64,000 nucleotides of DNA from Burkholderia ambifaria (GTDB taxonomy: Bacteria > Pseudomonadota > Gammaproteobacteria > Burkholderiales > Burkholderiaceae), in contig NZ_LKPJ01000003.1 in assembly GCF_001443045.1 (NCBI RefSeq), positions 287,935 through 351,934 on the forward strand. Direction: 5' to 3'. The notes beneath the pieces were generated by a model. That model saw nothing but the letters and a program-made list of their open reading frames with translations, did not search any database and was not told where the DNA came from. How positions within the stretch are numbered: the first letter of the stretch is position 1; every line of letters begins with the position of its first letter. The position numbers were made by a program, and so were the translations under genes. Shown here in pieces: positions 26,112 through 36,008 of this stretch.

Positions 26112-28958
26112 ATGACAACCGCATCGAGCCCATCGGCATTCACCCCACATCAAAGTAGCTTTTTTGCGCACCGCCTCACACTTGACGGCATTGGCGACGA
26201 TGCGATCACACAATCGCTCTCTACCGCGCGCGTCGATATGAACCCGCATCAGGTTGATGCGGCTCTCTTCGCGTTATCGTCGCCGCTGTCAAAAGGCGTC
26301 GTACTTGCCGACGAAGTGGGCCTTGGCAAGACGATAGAAGCTAGCCTAGTGATTGCCCAGCGGTGGGCTGAGCGGCGGCGAAAAATCCTTTTGATCGTGC
26401 CCGCCTCCTTGCGGAAGCAATGGAGTCAGGAGCTATCCGATAAATTCTCACTGCCGTCAACGATCATCGAAAGCAAGAGTTATAACCTTGCGAAAAAGAA
26501 CGGTAACGCGCGCCCCTTCGATCTGCCCGATACAGTCCTGATCACCTCTTACGAGTTTGCGGCAACAAAGGCGGAAGACGTTGCGCGTGTTCAATGGGAC
26601 CTCGTCGTCTATGACGAAGCGCACCGGCTTCGCAACGTCTACAAGCAAGGGACCGGACTGCGCGCCAAACGCCTCCGCGAGGCAACCGCGCCATACTTTA
26701 AGATCCTACTCACGGCAACGCCGCTCCAAAATTCCCTGATGGAACTGTTTGGCCTCGTCTCCGTGATCGATGAGCATTTCTTCGGAGACGAGAAGAGCTT
26801 TCGCGCGTCCTACGTGGGAGCCAGTTCATCAAACAACGCGTTCCTATTCCTGCGCAAGCGTCTTGAAGCGGTGTGCAAACGAACGCTGCGTCGCCAAGTG
26901 CAGCAGGCTGGTTTGATCAAGTACACGGCGCGATGCCCGCTGACGCTCTCTTTCGAACCCTCGGACGACGAGGCGCGTCTCTACGAGGGCGTATCGGCAT
27001 ACCTTCAACGTCCCGGCACAATCGCATTTGGAGACCGGCCCAATGCGCTTGTTACGCTCGTAGTCCGGAAGATCCTCGGTTCCTCCACGTTTGCACTCTC
27101 CGAAACACTTGCCAAGATCATCGAACGGTTGCGTGACAAACAGCGCCCATCCATTGAAGCGCTCGTCGACTACGATGCAATCGACAATACGGTTGAAGAA
27201 TTCGACGACGAAGAAAGCGGGGACGACGAAATCGATCCGGCCAAGCTCGCCGCCGAAATCGCAGAGTTGGAGGAATTTCGTGCTCTTGCGCTCTCAATCG
27301 GCGAGAATGCCAAAGGCGGCATGCTCGTCAATTCGCTTCCTGCTGCGCTGGACACAATCGAATCCAAGAAAGGGCTTCGCAAGGCCGTCATCTTCACAGA
27401 ATCGGTCCGCACGCAACGCTATCTCGCTGACCTTCTGACGGCAAACGGCTACGGTGATCAAATCGCCCTGCTCAACGGTCAAAACAATGATCCAGCCAGC
27501 GCGGCCATTTACCGCGACTGGCTGGCCCGTCACAAGGATTCGGACGCGATTTCGGGATCGAAGACAGCTGATATGAAGGCGGCAATTGTCGAGGCATTCC
27601 GCGACGACAAGTCGATCCTCATTGCAACTGAGTCGGGGGCCGAAGGTATCAACCTGCAGTTCTGCTCGCTTCTCATCAACTTCGATCTGCCATGGAATCC
27701 GCAGCGCGTGGAACAACGTATCGGGCGCTGCCACAGATATGGGCAGAAGATCGATGTCACCGTCGTCAACTTCCTGAATCTGAAGAATCGTGCCGAGCAG
27801 CGCGTTTTCGATTTGCTCGATAAGAAATTCCGGCTGTTCGATGGCGTATTCGGCGCTAGCGACGAGGTTCTTGGCGCAATCGAGCGCGGAGTCGATATCG
27901 AGCGCCGCATCTTGGAAATCGTGCAGGCGGCACGCAATGAAGAAGAGATCAATACTGCATTCGACCAACTGCAGTCTGACCTGCAGGCGCAGATCAGCGA
28001 ACAGGTGCTCGACGCCCGTAAACGGCTCCTCGAAAACGTCGATGAGAAAGTGACGCGTCAACTGAAAACGCGCAATGGCGAGATCCAGAAGCATCTTTCT
28101 GATTTTGATCGCGATCTCTTACGTATTGCGCGTGCCGAGTTGCCCGAAGCAGATTTCCATACTGATGATGAGCGTCGGTTCAATTATCGCGGACATACTT
28201 ACACTACAGAGTGGCCCATTGCAGACGAGCGCGGCTGGCAATTCTTCCGTTTGACGGAAGGCACCCTTGCGCAGCAAGTGATCGCCGACGCGAAAAAGCG
28301 CGAGTTCAACGAGATCAGCCACGTTCGCTTTGATCTATCGGCATACCCGGGCGTCCTTGCAGATGTGAATCCGCTACGCAGCCGAAGCGGATGGCTGCGT
28401 GTCGCCAAGCTTCGGGTGAACACCGCCGCACTCAATCGCGAATATCTGGTTCTGTCGGTTACAGCCGACGACGGCGAAGCGCCGCATCCCGAAACGATCG
28501 AACGGCTCCTGTCGGTTCCGGCGCGGGTCACCGGCGCAGCTGCCGATGCGCCGCCGCTTACTGACCTCGACGGAATCGAGGCCTCGCGCAAAGGTGATCT
28601 TCTTGCGCTGGCGGAGGAGCAAAACAATGCCTGGCTCGAGGAAGAAAGCGAGAAACTTGACGCCTATGCAGAAGACCTCGAACGAGCATTCGAGACTGAC
28701 GTGAAGGCTATGGATATGGAAATCAAGGCTGCCAAAAAAGCCCTACGAGGCTCCAATCTGGCAATGAGCGAAAAGCTCGCGGAAAAGCGCCGTATCAGCG
28801 CGCAGGAAGGAAAACGGGACAAAATGAAAGCTGCATTTTTTGATCGTAAGGCGGAAATTCGCGCGGAAGTGGAATCACTGCTCGACAAGATTCAGGAGAA
28901 TCTGAAGGTTTCTCCTCAGTTGACCCCACTGTTCACGATCCGGTGGGAGGTCGCATGA
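26112..28958 (+). CDS. SNF2-family DNA helicase/translocase of a restriction-modification operon
   Basis: A 948-residue SNF2/RapA-like ATPase. The N-terminal Q/HQ motif is VDMNPHQVDAALFAL. Motif I is DEVGLGKT (67-74), motif II is DEAH (168-171), and motif III is LLTATPLQN. The C-terminal helicase domain has ATESGAEGINLQFCSLLINFD (quoted as ATESGAEGINLQF and LLINFDLPWNPQRVEQRIGR) and motif VI QRIGRCHRYGQ. The last 300 residues are charged and coiled-coil-rich (EEQNNAWLEEESEKLDAYAE). ATG 26112 is chosen as the first one near the SNF2 N-terminus. The stop overlaps the methyltransferase start (ATGA), with GGGAGG placed for the next gene. Similar helicases accompany methyltransferases in several phage-defence loci. 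Here it probably tracks or remodels DNA for the Mod/Res pair. Confidence 0.88.
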   Translation: MTTASSPSAFTPHQSSFFAHRLTLDGIGDDAITQSLSTARVDMNPHQVDAALFALSSPLSKGVVLADEVGLGKTIEASLVIAQRWAERRRKILLIVPASLRKQWSQELSDKFSLPSTIIESKSYNLAKKNGNARPFDLPDTVLITSYEFAATKAEDVARVQWDLVVYDEAHRLRNVYKQGTGLRAKRLREATAPYFKILLTATPLQNSLMELFGLVSVIDEHFFGDEKSFRASYVGASSSNNAFLFLRKRLEAVCKRTLRRQVQQAGLIKYTARCPLTLSFEPSDDEARLYEGVSAYLQRPGTIAFGDRPNALVTLVVRKILGSSTFALSETLAKIIERLRDKQRPSIEALVDYDAIDNTVEEFDDEESGDDEIDPAKLAAEIAELEEFRALALSIGENAKGGMLVNSLPAALDTIESKKGLRKAVIFTESVRTQRYLADLLTANGYGDQIALLNGQNNDPASAAIYRDWLARHKDSDAISGSKTADMKAAIVEAFRDDKSILIATESGAEGINLQFCSLLINFDLPWNPQRVEQRIGRCHRYGQKIDVTVVNFLNLKNRAEQRVFDLLDKKFRLFDGVFGASDEVLGAIERGVDIERRILEIVQAARNEEEINTAFDQLQSDLQAQISEQVLDARKRLLENVDEKVTRQLKTRNGEIQKHLSDFDRDLLRIARAELPEADFHTDDERRFNYRGHTYTTEWPIADERGWQFFRLTEGTLAQQVIADAKKREFNEISHVRFDLSAYPGVLADVNPLRSRSGWLRVAKLRVNTAALNREYLVLSVTADDGEAPHPETIERLLSVPARVTGAAADAPPLTDLDGIEASRKGDLLALAEEQNNAWLEEESEKLDAYAEDLERAFETDVKAMDMEIKAAKKALRGSNLAMSEKLAEKRRISAQEGKRDKMKAAFFDRKAEIRAEVESLLDKIQENLKVSPQLTPLFTIRWEVA

Positions 28959-30625
28959 ATAGCAAAAACAAACTCGAACTTAATTGGATCGGGAAAGATC
29001 AGCGCACCCATCTTGAACCACGCATTTTAATTGAGGACGCCGACAAGTCCTATCACGCAGGGCAGCGAATAAATTCCGATGACATTTTTGACAATCGCCT
29101 GATTTTTGGTGACAACCTTCTAGCATTGAAGGCGCTTGAATCGGAGTTCACGGGTCGCATCAAATGCGTCTTTATTGACCCCCCGTACAACACTGGCAGC
29201 GCATTTGAGCATTATGACGACGGCGTAGAACACTCGATCTGGCTTACGTTGATTCGAGATCGACTCGAGATTATTCGTCGCCTGCTCGCTCCGGATGGCT
29301 CGCTTTGGATTGCTATTGACGACAATGAAGGACACTACTTGAAAGTTCTCTGTGACGAGATTTTCGGTCGTGCGGCCTTTGTTTCTTCCATGGTTTGGGA
29401 GAATTTTTACGGACGCAGCAATGCCGCCGCAATCTCACCAGCGCATAACTACATTCTCCTTTACTCGCCCATGGGTCAAGATTGGAAGAAGGTGCGCAAC
29501 CTGCTACCAAGAGGCGAGGAGAGCGCGAGCAAGTACAAAAATCTGGACAATGACCCACGTGGTCCATGGCGGCTCGGACCGATCTTTGCCGCTGGCGAAC
29601 GTCATGAAGGATTGATGTATACGATTAGCACGCCGTCCGGAAGGAAAGTCAGTCCGCCCAAGGGAAGCCATTGGAGAATGCTGGAAGATCAGTTCTGGAA
29701 GATGGTCGACGAGGGCCGCATCGTCTTCGGCGAGAAAGGCGATAATAATCCAGCCGTAAAACTATTTCTTTCTGAAGTGCAGAGCGGCCTAGTACCACGT
29801 ACGTGGTGGCCTCATGCCGAAGTCGGCCATTCGCAGGAGGCGAAGAGGGAGATACAGGCCTTATTTCCAACTGAAATACCATTTGACACGCCAAAACCCG
29901 AACGGCTCCTGTGCCAGATTTTGACCATCGCAACGAATCCGGGGGATATCGTTCTAGATTCGTTTGCCGGCTCAGGTACGACCGGCGCAGTGGCGCACAA
30001 GATGGGGCGTAAGTGGATCATGATCGAATTGGGACCTCATTGTGACACGTACGTCGCGCCCCGAATGAGGAAGATCATTGATGGCGAAGATGAAGGAGGT
30101 GTCACGAACCTCGTCGGCTGGAAAGGCGGCGGCGGATTTAGATATTTTCGGCTAGCGCCGTCACTGCTAGAAAAGGATAAGTGGGGTAATTGGGTAATTC
30201 AAGCTGACTACAATTCAGCAATGCTGGCAGAGGCTGTTTGCAAGTTAATGGGCTTCACTTATTCGCCAAGCGAGCAACATTATTGGATGCATGGCTATTC
30301 GTCTGAACGAGACTTCGTCTACGTCACCACGCAAAGTTTGACGCATGATCAGTTGCGCGCATTGTCAGAAGACGTCGGCGACGAACGGAGTTTGCTTGTT
30401 TGCTGCAAGGCGTTTCATGCAAAATCCGACATATTTTCAAACTTGACGATCAGAAAAATACCGCTGGCCGTACTTCGCAAGTGTGAATGGGGAAAGGATG
30501 ATTACAGCTTAACCGTTCAGAATTTGCCGGAAGCAAAGGCGGAGCCGAGTGATGCTCAATCAGCGCCTGCTCCCGATAGCCGGTTGCCAAAAGCACAAGC
30601 AGACCTGTTTGCGGAAAAGGAATAA
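28955..30625 (+). CDS. Type III restriction-modification N6-adenine DNA methyltransferase (Mod)
   Basis: A 556-residue beta-class amino-methyltransferase. The catalytic motif IV DPPYNTG at 75-81 comes before the SAM-binding motif I region FAGSGTTGA near 334-342, the order usual for type III Mod subunits. RLIFGDNLLALKALES precedes the catalytic motif, and the region between the motifs holds the target-recognition part. It should methylate adenine in one strand of an asymmetric site and provide specificity for Res. The gene overlaps the helicase gene (ATGA) and lies 8 bases before the res start. It is visibly richer in A/T at third codon positions than the core genes, which supports foreign origin. 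Confidence 0.92.
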   Translation: MNSKNKLELNWIGKDQRTHLEPRILIEDADKSYHAGQRINSDDIFDNRLIFGDNLLALKALESEFTGRIKCVFIDPPYNTGSAFEHYDDGVEHSIWLTLIRDRLEIIRRLLAPDGSLWIAIDDNEGHYLKVLCDEIFGRAAFVSSMVWENFYGRSNAAAISPAHNYILLYSPMGQDWKKVRNLLPRGEESASKYKNLDNDPRGPWRLGPIFAAGERHEGLMYTISTPSGRKVSPPKGSHWRMLEDQFWKMVDEGRIVFGEKGDNNPAVKLFLSEVQSGLVPRTWWPHAEVGHSQEAKREIQALFPTEIPFDTPKPERLLCQILTIATNPGDIVLDSFAGSGTTGAVAHKMGRKWIMIELGPHCDTYVAPRMRKIIDGEDEGGVTNLVGWKGGGGFRYFRLAPSLLEKDKWGNWVIQADYNSAMLAEAVCKLMGFTYSPSEQHYWMHGYSSERDFVYVTTQSLTHDQLRALSEDVGDERSLLVCCKAFHAKSDIFSNLTIRKIPLAVLRKCEWGKDDYSLTVQNLPEAKAEPSDAQSAPAPDSRLPKAQADLFAEKE

Positions 30626-30633
30626 TTCGAACA

Positions 30634-33360
30634 ATGAATCGTGAACTGCACAGCGTTACTCAGAGACTGTCGCTGCGGAAACCCCAGGCAGACTCCCTTG
30701 AAATCCTTGCGGATGTCCTTGGGCGCATCTCGCTAAGAACGGATATCGATAACGGTCAGGCCCTCGCCGCGATCAAGGAAAAATGGTCTTCGTTCGAAGA
30801 TTTTGAGCGTGAATTCCCATCGCTTTGCTTCGCGCTCGCAACCGGTGTCGGCAAGACACGCCTAATGGGTGCATTCATTGCCTACCTTTACCTCACGGGT
30901 CGCAGCCGTCATTTCTTCGTTCTTGCGCCGAATACGACGATCTATAACAAGCTGATCAACGATTTCACGCCCGGTCATCCGAAATATGTGTTCAAGGGGA
31001 TCGCTGAGTTTGCGACGAATCCACCGCTGATCATTACTGGTGATAACTACGAAAGCGGTCGCGGCGTCCGACTTCCCGATGGTCGTGCATCCGATTTGTT
31101 TGGCAGCGACGTGCACATCAACATCTTCAATATTGACAAGATCAATAAGGAAGAGGGGCCGCGCGGCACTCCGAAGATGAAGAAATTGCAGGAGACCATC
31201 GGCGAGAGTTACTACGACTATCTCTCCGGGCTCGATGATCTGGTGGTCGTTATGGACGAAGCGCACCGCTATCGCGCCAGCGCGGGCTCGAAGGCTATCG
31301 ATGGCCTCAAACCGATTCTCGGTCTTGAGCTAACCGCGACGCCTAAAACCGTCGGGGCTCGCTCCGCCGCCTTTCGCAACGTCATCTACAGATACGGTCT
31401 TGGTGAGGCAATGGCGGACGGCTTCGTTAAAGAACCTGCCGTTGCGACGCGGAAGGATTTCGATCCGAAGTCCGTCGCGGAAGAACGGCTTGAACAGATC
31501 AAGCTGGAAGATGCCGTTCACAACCACGATCATGTCGCCGTGGAACTGGATCGTTATCATCGCGTGACCGGACGCCCGAAGGTACATCCGTTCATTCTTG
31601 TCGTCGCGCAAGACACGGATCACGCCCGCCGCCTGCGCACATACATCGAGTCTGAAGACTTCTTCCGGGGACGGTTCAAGGACAAGGTGGCCGAAGTCCA
31701 TTCCGCATTGCGCGGCGAAGAGAGTGAAGAAGCGACCCAGCGCCTCGTTTCGCTGGAACAGGATGGGCGCACCGAAATCGTCATTCACGTCAACAAGCTG
31801 AAGGAAGGCTGGGACGTTACCAATCTCTACACGATTGTTCCGCTCCGCGCCTCCGCTTCGGACATCCTGACGGAGCAGACGCTTGGTCGCGGCCTTCGCC
31901 TGCCATACGGTGAGCGCGTGACGCATAGCGACGACGAAGACTTCGCTGCGGTGGACCGCCTCACTGTAATCGCCCATGACCGTTTCGACGAGATCATTCA
32001 AAAAGCGCGCGAGCCCGGCTCGATTGTCATGAAGCATATTGAGATCGGCGAGGGATGCGACGTTTCCTCAGACGGCGCAACTCTCGTAACCGCTCCGTCG
32101 ATTGCCGAAATCATGATCACGGGTTCCAGCCCTTCCCTGCCGGGACTAGATGAGCCACCCACCGTTCCGGTGATCACCCTACAGACGCCGGAGGAAACGC
32201 GGACCGCAGAGGTCACGCTTGAGGTCATCCGGAAATTCGAAAGAAAGCTCGGCAGCGCCGATGAACTACGTTCGGCGGACGTGCAGCGCCAGATTGCTGA
32301 CGCAGTTCGAGAGATTGTCCGCCCGGCGCAAAGTACGCTGGAGGGCATCATTCCAGCTCCGCGCGTTGAGGAGATCGTAGCGGCCGTCACGCAGACGGTC
32401 GCCGAACGCACAATGTCGATTCCGCAGATCCTCGTCCTGCCGAAGCGACAAACCACGTTCGAGTTCGCCGATTTCGATCTGAAGGACCTGTCGACGATCA
32501 ATGTCCGCCCCATAGATGACGGCCTGATCATTCAGACGCTGCGAACCGAGGCGCGCACATATCTCGCGAAATCCGTTGATGACCCCCGCGAAGAACGTCT
32601 GGAAGATTACCTTGTCCGGTTCCTGATCGAGCGCAACGAGATCGACTACGACGCCCATGCGGATCTGCTCTACAAACTCGCCGGGCAAGTTGTGGATCGC
32701 ATCAACTCGTATCTAGAGACTCGAGCGGAAGTCGAGAACGTTCTCTTACGCAACGGGCGTCAGCTCGCGGAATTCATCTTCGCCCAGATGATGCAAAACT
32801 ATGTCGAAACACCGCTCGGAGTTGACGATTATGAAGTCCGCGTAACACGCGGTTTTTCCCTTCTTCAACCTCAGGCTTTCAACGTTGTGCCGGGCCAAAA
32901 GGTCCGCGATTTCCGACAAGTAGTGACTCCGATGTCCGACACGAAGCGGCAGGTTTTCGGCGGCTTCAAAAAATGCTGCTACTCACTCCAAAAATTCGAC
33001 TCCGATCCGGAGCGCCGCTTCGCCGTTCTTGTCGATGCCGATCCGGTCGTTGAAAAGTGGCTCAAACCCGGTCGAGCACAGTTTCAGATTGAGTATCGCT
33101 CCGGGGACAACTATGAGCCGGACTTCGTGATTGAAACTGATACCGCGATGGTGATATGCGAGGTGAAGAACCGGGACGAACTTACAGATCCCGTCGTTCT
33201 TGCCAAGGCAAAAGCTGCCGTGAAATGGTGCCGCGCCGCCACGCAGCACGCGGAGGAATCGAGGACAAAACCGTGGACTTATGTCCTCATCGGCGATGAT
33301 CAGATTATCGGTAGCGCCACCCTATCAGGGTTGATGGCGCGTTTTTCACGCAGCGTGTAG
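30634..33360 (+). CDS. Type III restriction endonuclease subunit (Res), DEAD helicase-nuclease
   Basis: A 908-residue SF2 ATPase with a C-terminal nuclease. Walker A ATGVGKT is at 69-75 and MDEAHRYRA at 207-215. LELTATP follows, then motif V/VI features (LKEGWDVTNLYTIVPLR; TEQTLGRGLRLPYG). The nuclease is of PD-(D/E)XK type: NYEPDFVIETD, then CEVKNRDE. Res translocates or diffuses along DNA after ATP hydrolysis and cuts when two sites are met. Gene order SNF2 helicase, Mod, Res with tiny gaps indicates one transcript. A strong terminator follows 5 bases after the stop codon. Confidence 0.93.
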   Translation: MNRELHSVTQRLSLRKPQADSLEILADVLGRISLRTDIDNGQALAAIKEKWSSFEDFEREFPSLCFALATGVGKTRLMGAFIAYLYLTGRSRHFFVLAPNTTIYNKLINDFTPGHPKYVFKGIAEFATNPPLIITGDNYESGRGVRLPDGRASDLFGSDVHINIFNIDKINKEEGPRGTPKMKKLQETIGESYYDYLSGLDDLVVVMDEAHRYRASAGSKAIDGLKPILGLELTATPKTVGARSAAFRNVIYRYGLGEAMADGFVKEPAVATRKDFDPKSVAEERLEQIKLEDAVHNHDHVAVELDRYHRVTGRPKVHPFILVVAQDTDHARRLRTYIESEDFFRGRFKDKVAEVHSALRGEESEEATQRLVSLEQDGRTEIVIHVNKLKEGWDVTNLYTIVPLRASASDILTEQTLGRGLRLPYGERVTHSDDEDFAAVDRLTVIAHDRFDEIIQKAREPGSIVMKHIEIGEGCDVSSDGATLVTAPSIAEIMITGSSPSLPGLDEPPTVPVITLQTPEETRTAEVTLEVIRKFERKLGSADELRSADVQRQIADAVREIVRPAQSTLEGIIPAPRVEEIVAAVTQTVAERTMSIPQILVLPKRQTTFEFADFDLKDLSTINVRPIDDGLIIQTLRTEARTYLAKSVDDPREERLEDYLVRFLIERNEIDYDAHADLLYKLAGQVVDRINSYLETRAEVENVLLRNGRQLAEFIFAQMMQNYVETPLGVDDYEVRVTRGFSLLQPQAFNVVPGQKVRDFRQVVTPMSDTKRQVFGGFKKCCYSLQKFDSDPERRFAVLVDADPVVEKWLKPGRAQFQIEYRSGDNYEPDFVIETDTAMVICEVKNRDELTDPVVLAKAKAAVKWCRAATQHAEESRTKPWTYVLIGDDQIIGSATLSGLMARFSRSV

Positions 33361-33365
33361 TTATA

Positions 33366-33390
33366 CGGACCGGTGATGCCGGTCCGTTTT
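33366..33390. terminator. Rho-independent terminator between res and the convergent GHKL gene
   Basis: CGGACCGG (33366-33373) pairs with CCGGTCCG (33379-33386) with loop TGATG, then TTTT. It lies within 30 bases that separate the stop codons of two convergent genes, so it probably acts on both. Confidence 0.85.
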
Positions 33391-35226
33391 CTATCCCTTC
33401 AAATCGAATTGAAGAACCTCCTCAAAGACCTTGTTTCTGGCCTTCGCATCCTTTATAAGCGCCGAGGCCGGCATTACGTATAGGTGCAGCGGAATTTCAT
33501 TTTTCGAACCAATCAAGAAATCGTTATATACGACTCGCTCAGTTAACGAGAAAACGTCCTTGAAGCCCGTCTGCTTCATGTCCCTATAAAATTCATAATC
33601 GATCTCAACGATCGAGAACGCAAAAACTTCTCGCACCGTTGGAATTCGATCAGCAAGCTCACTAGCATACAACCTGCACTGCATTAGTGCCTTATTGTTT
33701 TCGAAAATATCCGCACCGGGCTTTTTAAACTCGATGATGACCAGTTTGTTAGGGTGGTTTTCATTGTCTTTCGAAAAGAAAGCTGCAACATCTGGTCGTC
33801 GCTGCTGCTTTGCCTCGATGGCTTCCCCAACCTCTTGGATGATCGTAGCTAGTGCCTGTTCACTATAAATACTGGAATACGACAAAAATTTATCATCGAC
33901 CAACCAGACATTATTTTCCCGAATCTCCGATCCATCACTTCTTTTTGGGAGAATAGCGTTATGGATCGCATCTTCCGCGCTATCCGATGGCATGTTCGCT
34001 AACGAGTCAATAACCAACGCCCGATGAACGATGAACCTAGCTAAATCTTCACTCGCAAGGTGTGAAACATCATCCCAAGAGACGGGTTTCCCGCTCTCCA
34101 GAGCTTCGACCACTTGATCTTCTTTTCTGGCCTGCTGAGCCCTGTAGGTTTTTACCACCTCATCAGCATCTAGCAGAGCAGCGTTGCCATCCAGCGAATC
34201 GATTTTTATAAATGGATAGTACCTTTTGAGCTTCTCGATATTATCCGTCTTGAATTGCTCAATATCACCTTCCGCAGACTCATCAATCATTGCCAAGCAT
34301 TCTTCATGAATGCGCGGCATTAGCTTCTCACGACTGATGGGAGAAACCATGTCGACATCATTATCCGTCCTCGGAAGCTCCAATCGTTGCCGCTCAATAT
34401 TGGAGCGCTTATTAAAGTAGTCCGACGTGACAAAAATCAGATGCCTGCATACGTCGAACCTCTTACTGATAACGTATTCTTCGATGCAAAGCTCATCAGC
34501 ACATAGCATGGCGAAAATACCTTTTCTGGGAGGTTCATCCCTGAAAAGATAGCAATTAAATTTTTCACCCTGAAATTCAAACTCCCTAGTCAACTCCGCC
34601 TTGATGCTATCTCCTGAGAATATATAGACATCATCGAACGGCTGCCTTGAATTGTGAGTGAACTTTAAGGTTATGCTGTGCCCCGCCTGATGCTTGAGGA
34701 AGAGCAGAAGGTGCAGATCATCGCAAATCGAACTAATCAGCTTGGTTACCTGAGTGTTGATCCTGTCCTTCAGGTCCCGCAAGGTGATGCTGGTACTTGC
34801 AGCGCCAATCATCGGCGATTTCTTAACATCCTCAAGTTTGAAATCCGGGGTATAAGTGAACGCAACCAGCTCAGTCGGAAGCTGACTGGAAATTTCAACC
34901 TTATTAGCATATTTAAGGAATGCCAGTCGCCCGACACCTTTTCCGCCAATATCGTCTTTGTGGCTGGTACAGATTTCGTCGAAGAAGTTCAGATTTTCAG
35001 TCGTGAAGCCTTCACCATCATCAACTATGGTGATCTGCTCCAGAACCCTTCTTTCCTCACTACCCGGAGTCAACTCCTGTTGCCTCTCTGAGAAGTGGAG
35101 ATCGACGGACACGATTTTTCCGCCAGCGTGAATAGAATTCGTGACCGCCTCACGAATCACGTCACGAGCGGTAACCCCACCTCTGTAGTGCTCGGCAATA
35201 AATTTTCGAAGATTGATTCGCGCCAT
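33391..35226 (-). CDS. GHKL-type ATPase fused to a PD-(D/E)XK-like domain
   Basis: A 611-residue protein. Its N-terminal third is a Bergerat-fold ATPase: N-box REAVTNSIHAGG (residues 25-36), G1 box DDGEGF (69-74), and G2 box GGKGVGRLAF (94-103). Such folds occur in Hsp90, MutL, MORC and histidine kinases. No kinase or MutL transducer sequence is obvious. Near residues 478-500 RPDVAAFF is followed by LVIIEFKKP, a D...ExK pattern typical of PD-(D/E)XK nucleases, so the C-terminus may cut nucleic acid. It converges on the helicase-Mod-Res operon and has no partner of its own on this strand. Codon use is clearly A/T-rich. Helicase, methylase and GHKL ATPase genes are known to cluster in defence islands, and I infer such a role. 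Confidence 0.78.
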   Translation of the reverse strand: MARINLRKFIAEHYRGGVTARDVIREAVTNSIHAGGKIVSVDLHFSERQQELTPGSEERRVLEQITIVDDGEGFTTENLNFFDEICTSHKDDIGGKGVGRLAFLKYANKVEISSQLPTELVAFTYTPDFKLEDVKKSPMIGAASTSITLRDLKDRINTQVTKLISSICDDLHLLLFLKHQAGHSITLKFTHNSRQPFDDVYIFSGDSIKAELTREFEFQGEKFNCYLFRDEPPRKGIFAMLCADELCIEEYVISKRFDVCRHLIFVTSDYFNKRSNIERQRLELPRTDNDVDMVSPISREKLMPRIHEECLAMIDESAEGDIEQFKTDNIEKLKRYYPFIKIDSLDGNAALLDADEVVKTYRAQQARKEDQVVEALESGKPVSWDDVSHLASEDLARFIVHRALVIDSLANMPSDSAEDAIHNAILPKRSDGSEIRENNVWLVDDKFLSYSSIYSEQALATIIQEVGEAIEAKQQRRPDVAAFFSKDNENHPNKLVIIEFKKPGADIFENNKALMQCRLYASELADRIPTVREVFAFSIVEIDYEFYRDMKQTGFKDVFSLTERVVYNDFLIGSKNEIPLHLYVMPASALIKDAKARNKVFEEVLQFDLKG

Positions 35227-35432
35227 CTTTGCAATGTATCGCTGAGCTATCCATGAACAGGTAGAGCTTACAGCGGCTTCCCCTATGGCTGAAGATTTTT
35301 CAGCGCAACTCTTTCGTTTGCGCTTCGGCGTGTACGCTCCTCGCTAGCGCGCTCACGGTCAAGTTCAGATCATAGCCTACGAAGGCCCTGCAACGCGTGC
35401 GATCACAACCGTTCCGATAGTGGCAAGGAATA

Positions 35433-36008
35433 TTAGCCATCGGTGCGCGAACAATATCTATGGACCGTTACACGGTCAATCCCGAACTCACGAGCAAGCT
35501 GGCTTCGGTTCTCTCCAGCCTCGAAACGCTGCCTTAAGGAGGCTTGCTGCTCGGCCGCAAGTTTAGGCTTGCGCCCCCGATATTTGCCGCCCTCCGCGCG
35601 AGCGCGGGCAATCCCTTCTCGCTGACGCGCGACCCTGATACCGTTCTCGAACTCGGCGAACGCCGCGAACATCGTCAGCGCCAGCTTGCCCGCCGGCGTG
35701 CCGGTGTCGAATTGTTGTTGAAGGATCACCAACCGCACGCCCCGCGCATCCAGCGCACTGATGGTCGAGAGCACGTCGACCGTGCTGCGGCCGAGGCGAT
35801 CGAGCGCATAGACCGCGAGGGTATCGCCGTCCCGTAGATATTGGGTGCATGCGGCCCAGCCGCTGCGACTGTCGGCGGCAGTCGTGCCGCTGGTCGCCTC
35901 GTCGGCGAACTCCTTTTCAACTATGTAGCCAGCGGCGGCGATAGCCTGGCGCTGATTCTCGACCGACTGCGCGGCCGTGGATACCCTCAGATAGGCTACG
36001 ACGCTCAT
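35433..36008 (-). CDS. Serine recombinase (resolvase/invertase family)
   Basis: A 191-residue small serine recombinase. The catalytic-serine motif is YLRVST (S10), then ALDRLGRSTVDVL, the region FDTGTPAGKLALTMFAAFAE, and a C-terminal helix-turn-helix (QLAREFGIDRVTVHRYC). It could resolve or invert segments of the island or of a former transposon. ATG 36008 is chosen: GGGAGGG precedes it, and it overlaps the stop codon of the gene upstream (ATGA). It is last in a chain of four overlapping genes. Confidence 0.9.
   Translation of the reverse strand: MSVVAYLRVSTAAQSVENQRQAIAAAGYIVEKEFADEATSGTTAADSRSGWAACTQYLRDGDTLAVYALDRLGRSTVDVLSTISALDARGVRLVILQQQFDTGTPAGKLALTMFAAFAEFENGIRVARQREGIARARAEGGKYRGRKPKLAAEQQASLRQRFEAGENRSQLAREFGIDRVTVHRYCSRTDG

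Noticed and set aside
34678-35091. A 137-residue plus-strand frame opposite the GHKL ATPase gene
   Set aside because: It lies entirely within a gene with clear N, G1 and G2 boxes on the other strand and has no independent support.
26112-35226. A DISARM system
   Set aside because: A SNF2 helicase and an adenine methylase are present, but there is no DUF1998 (DrmB) or phospholipase-D (DrmC) gene. The third gene is a type III Res with its own nuclease.
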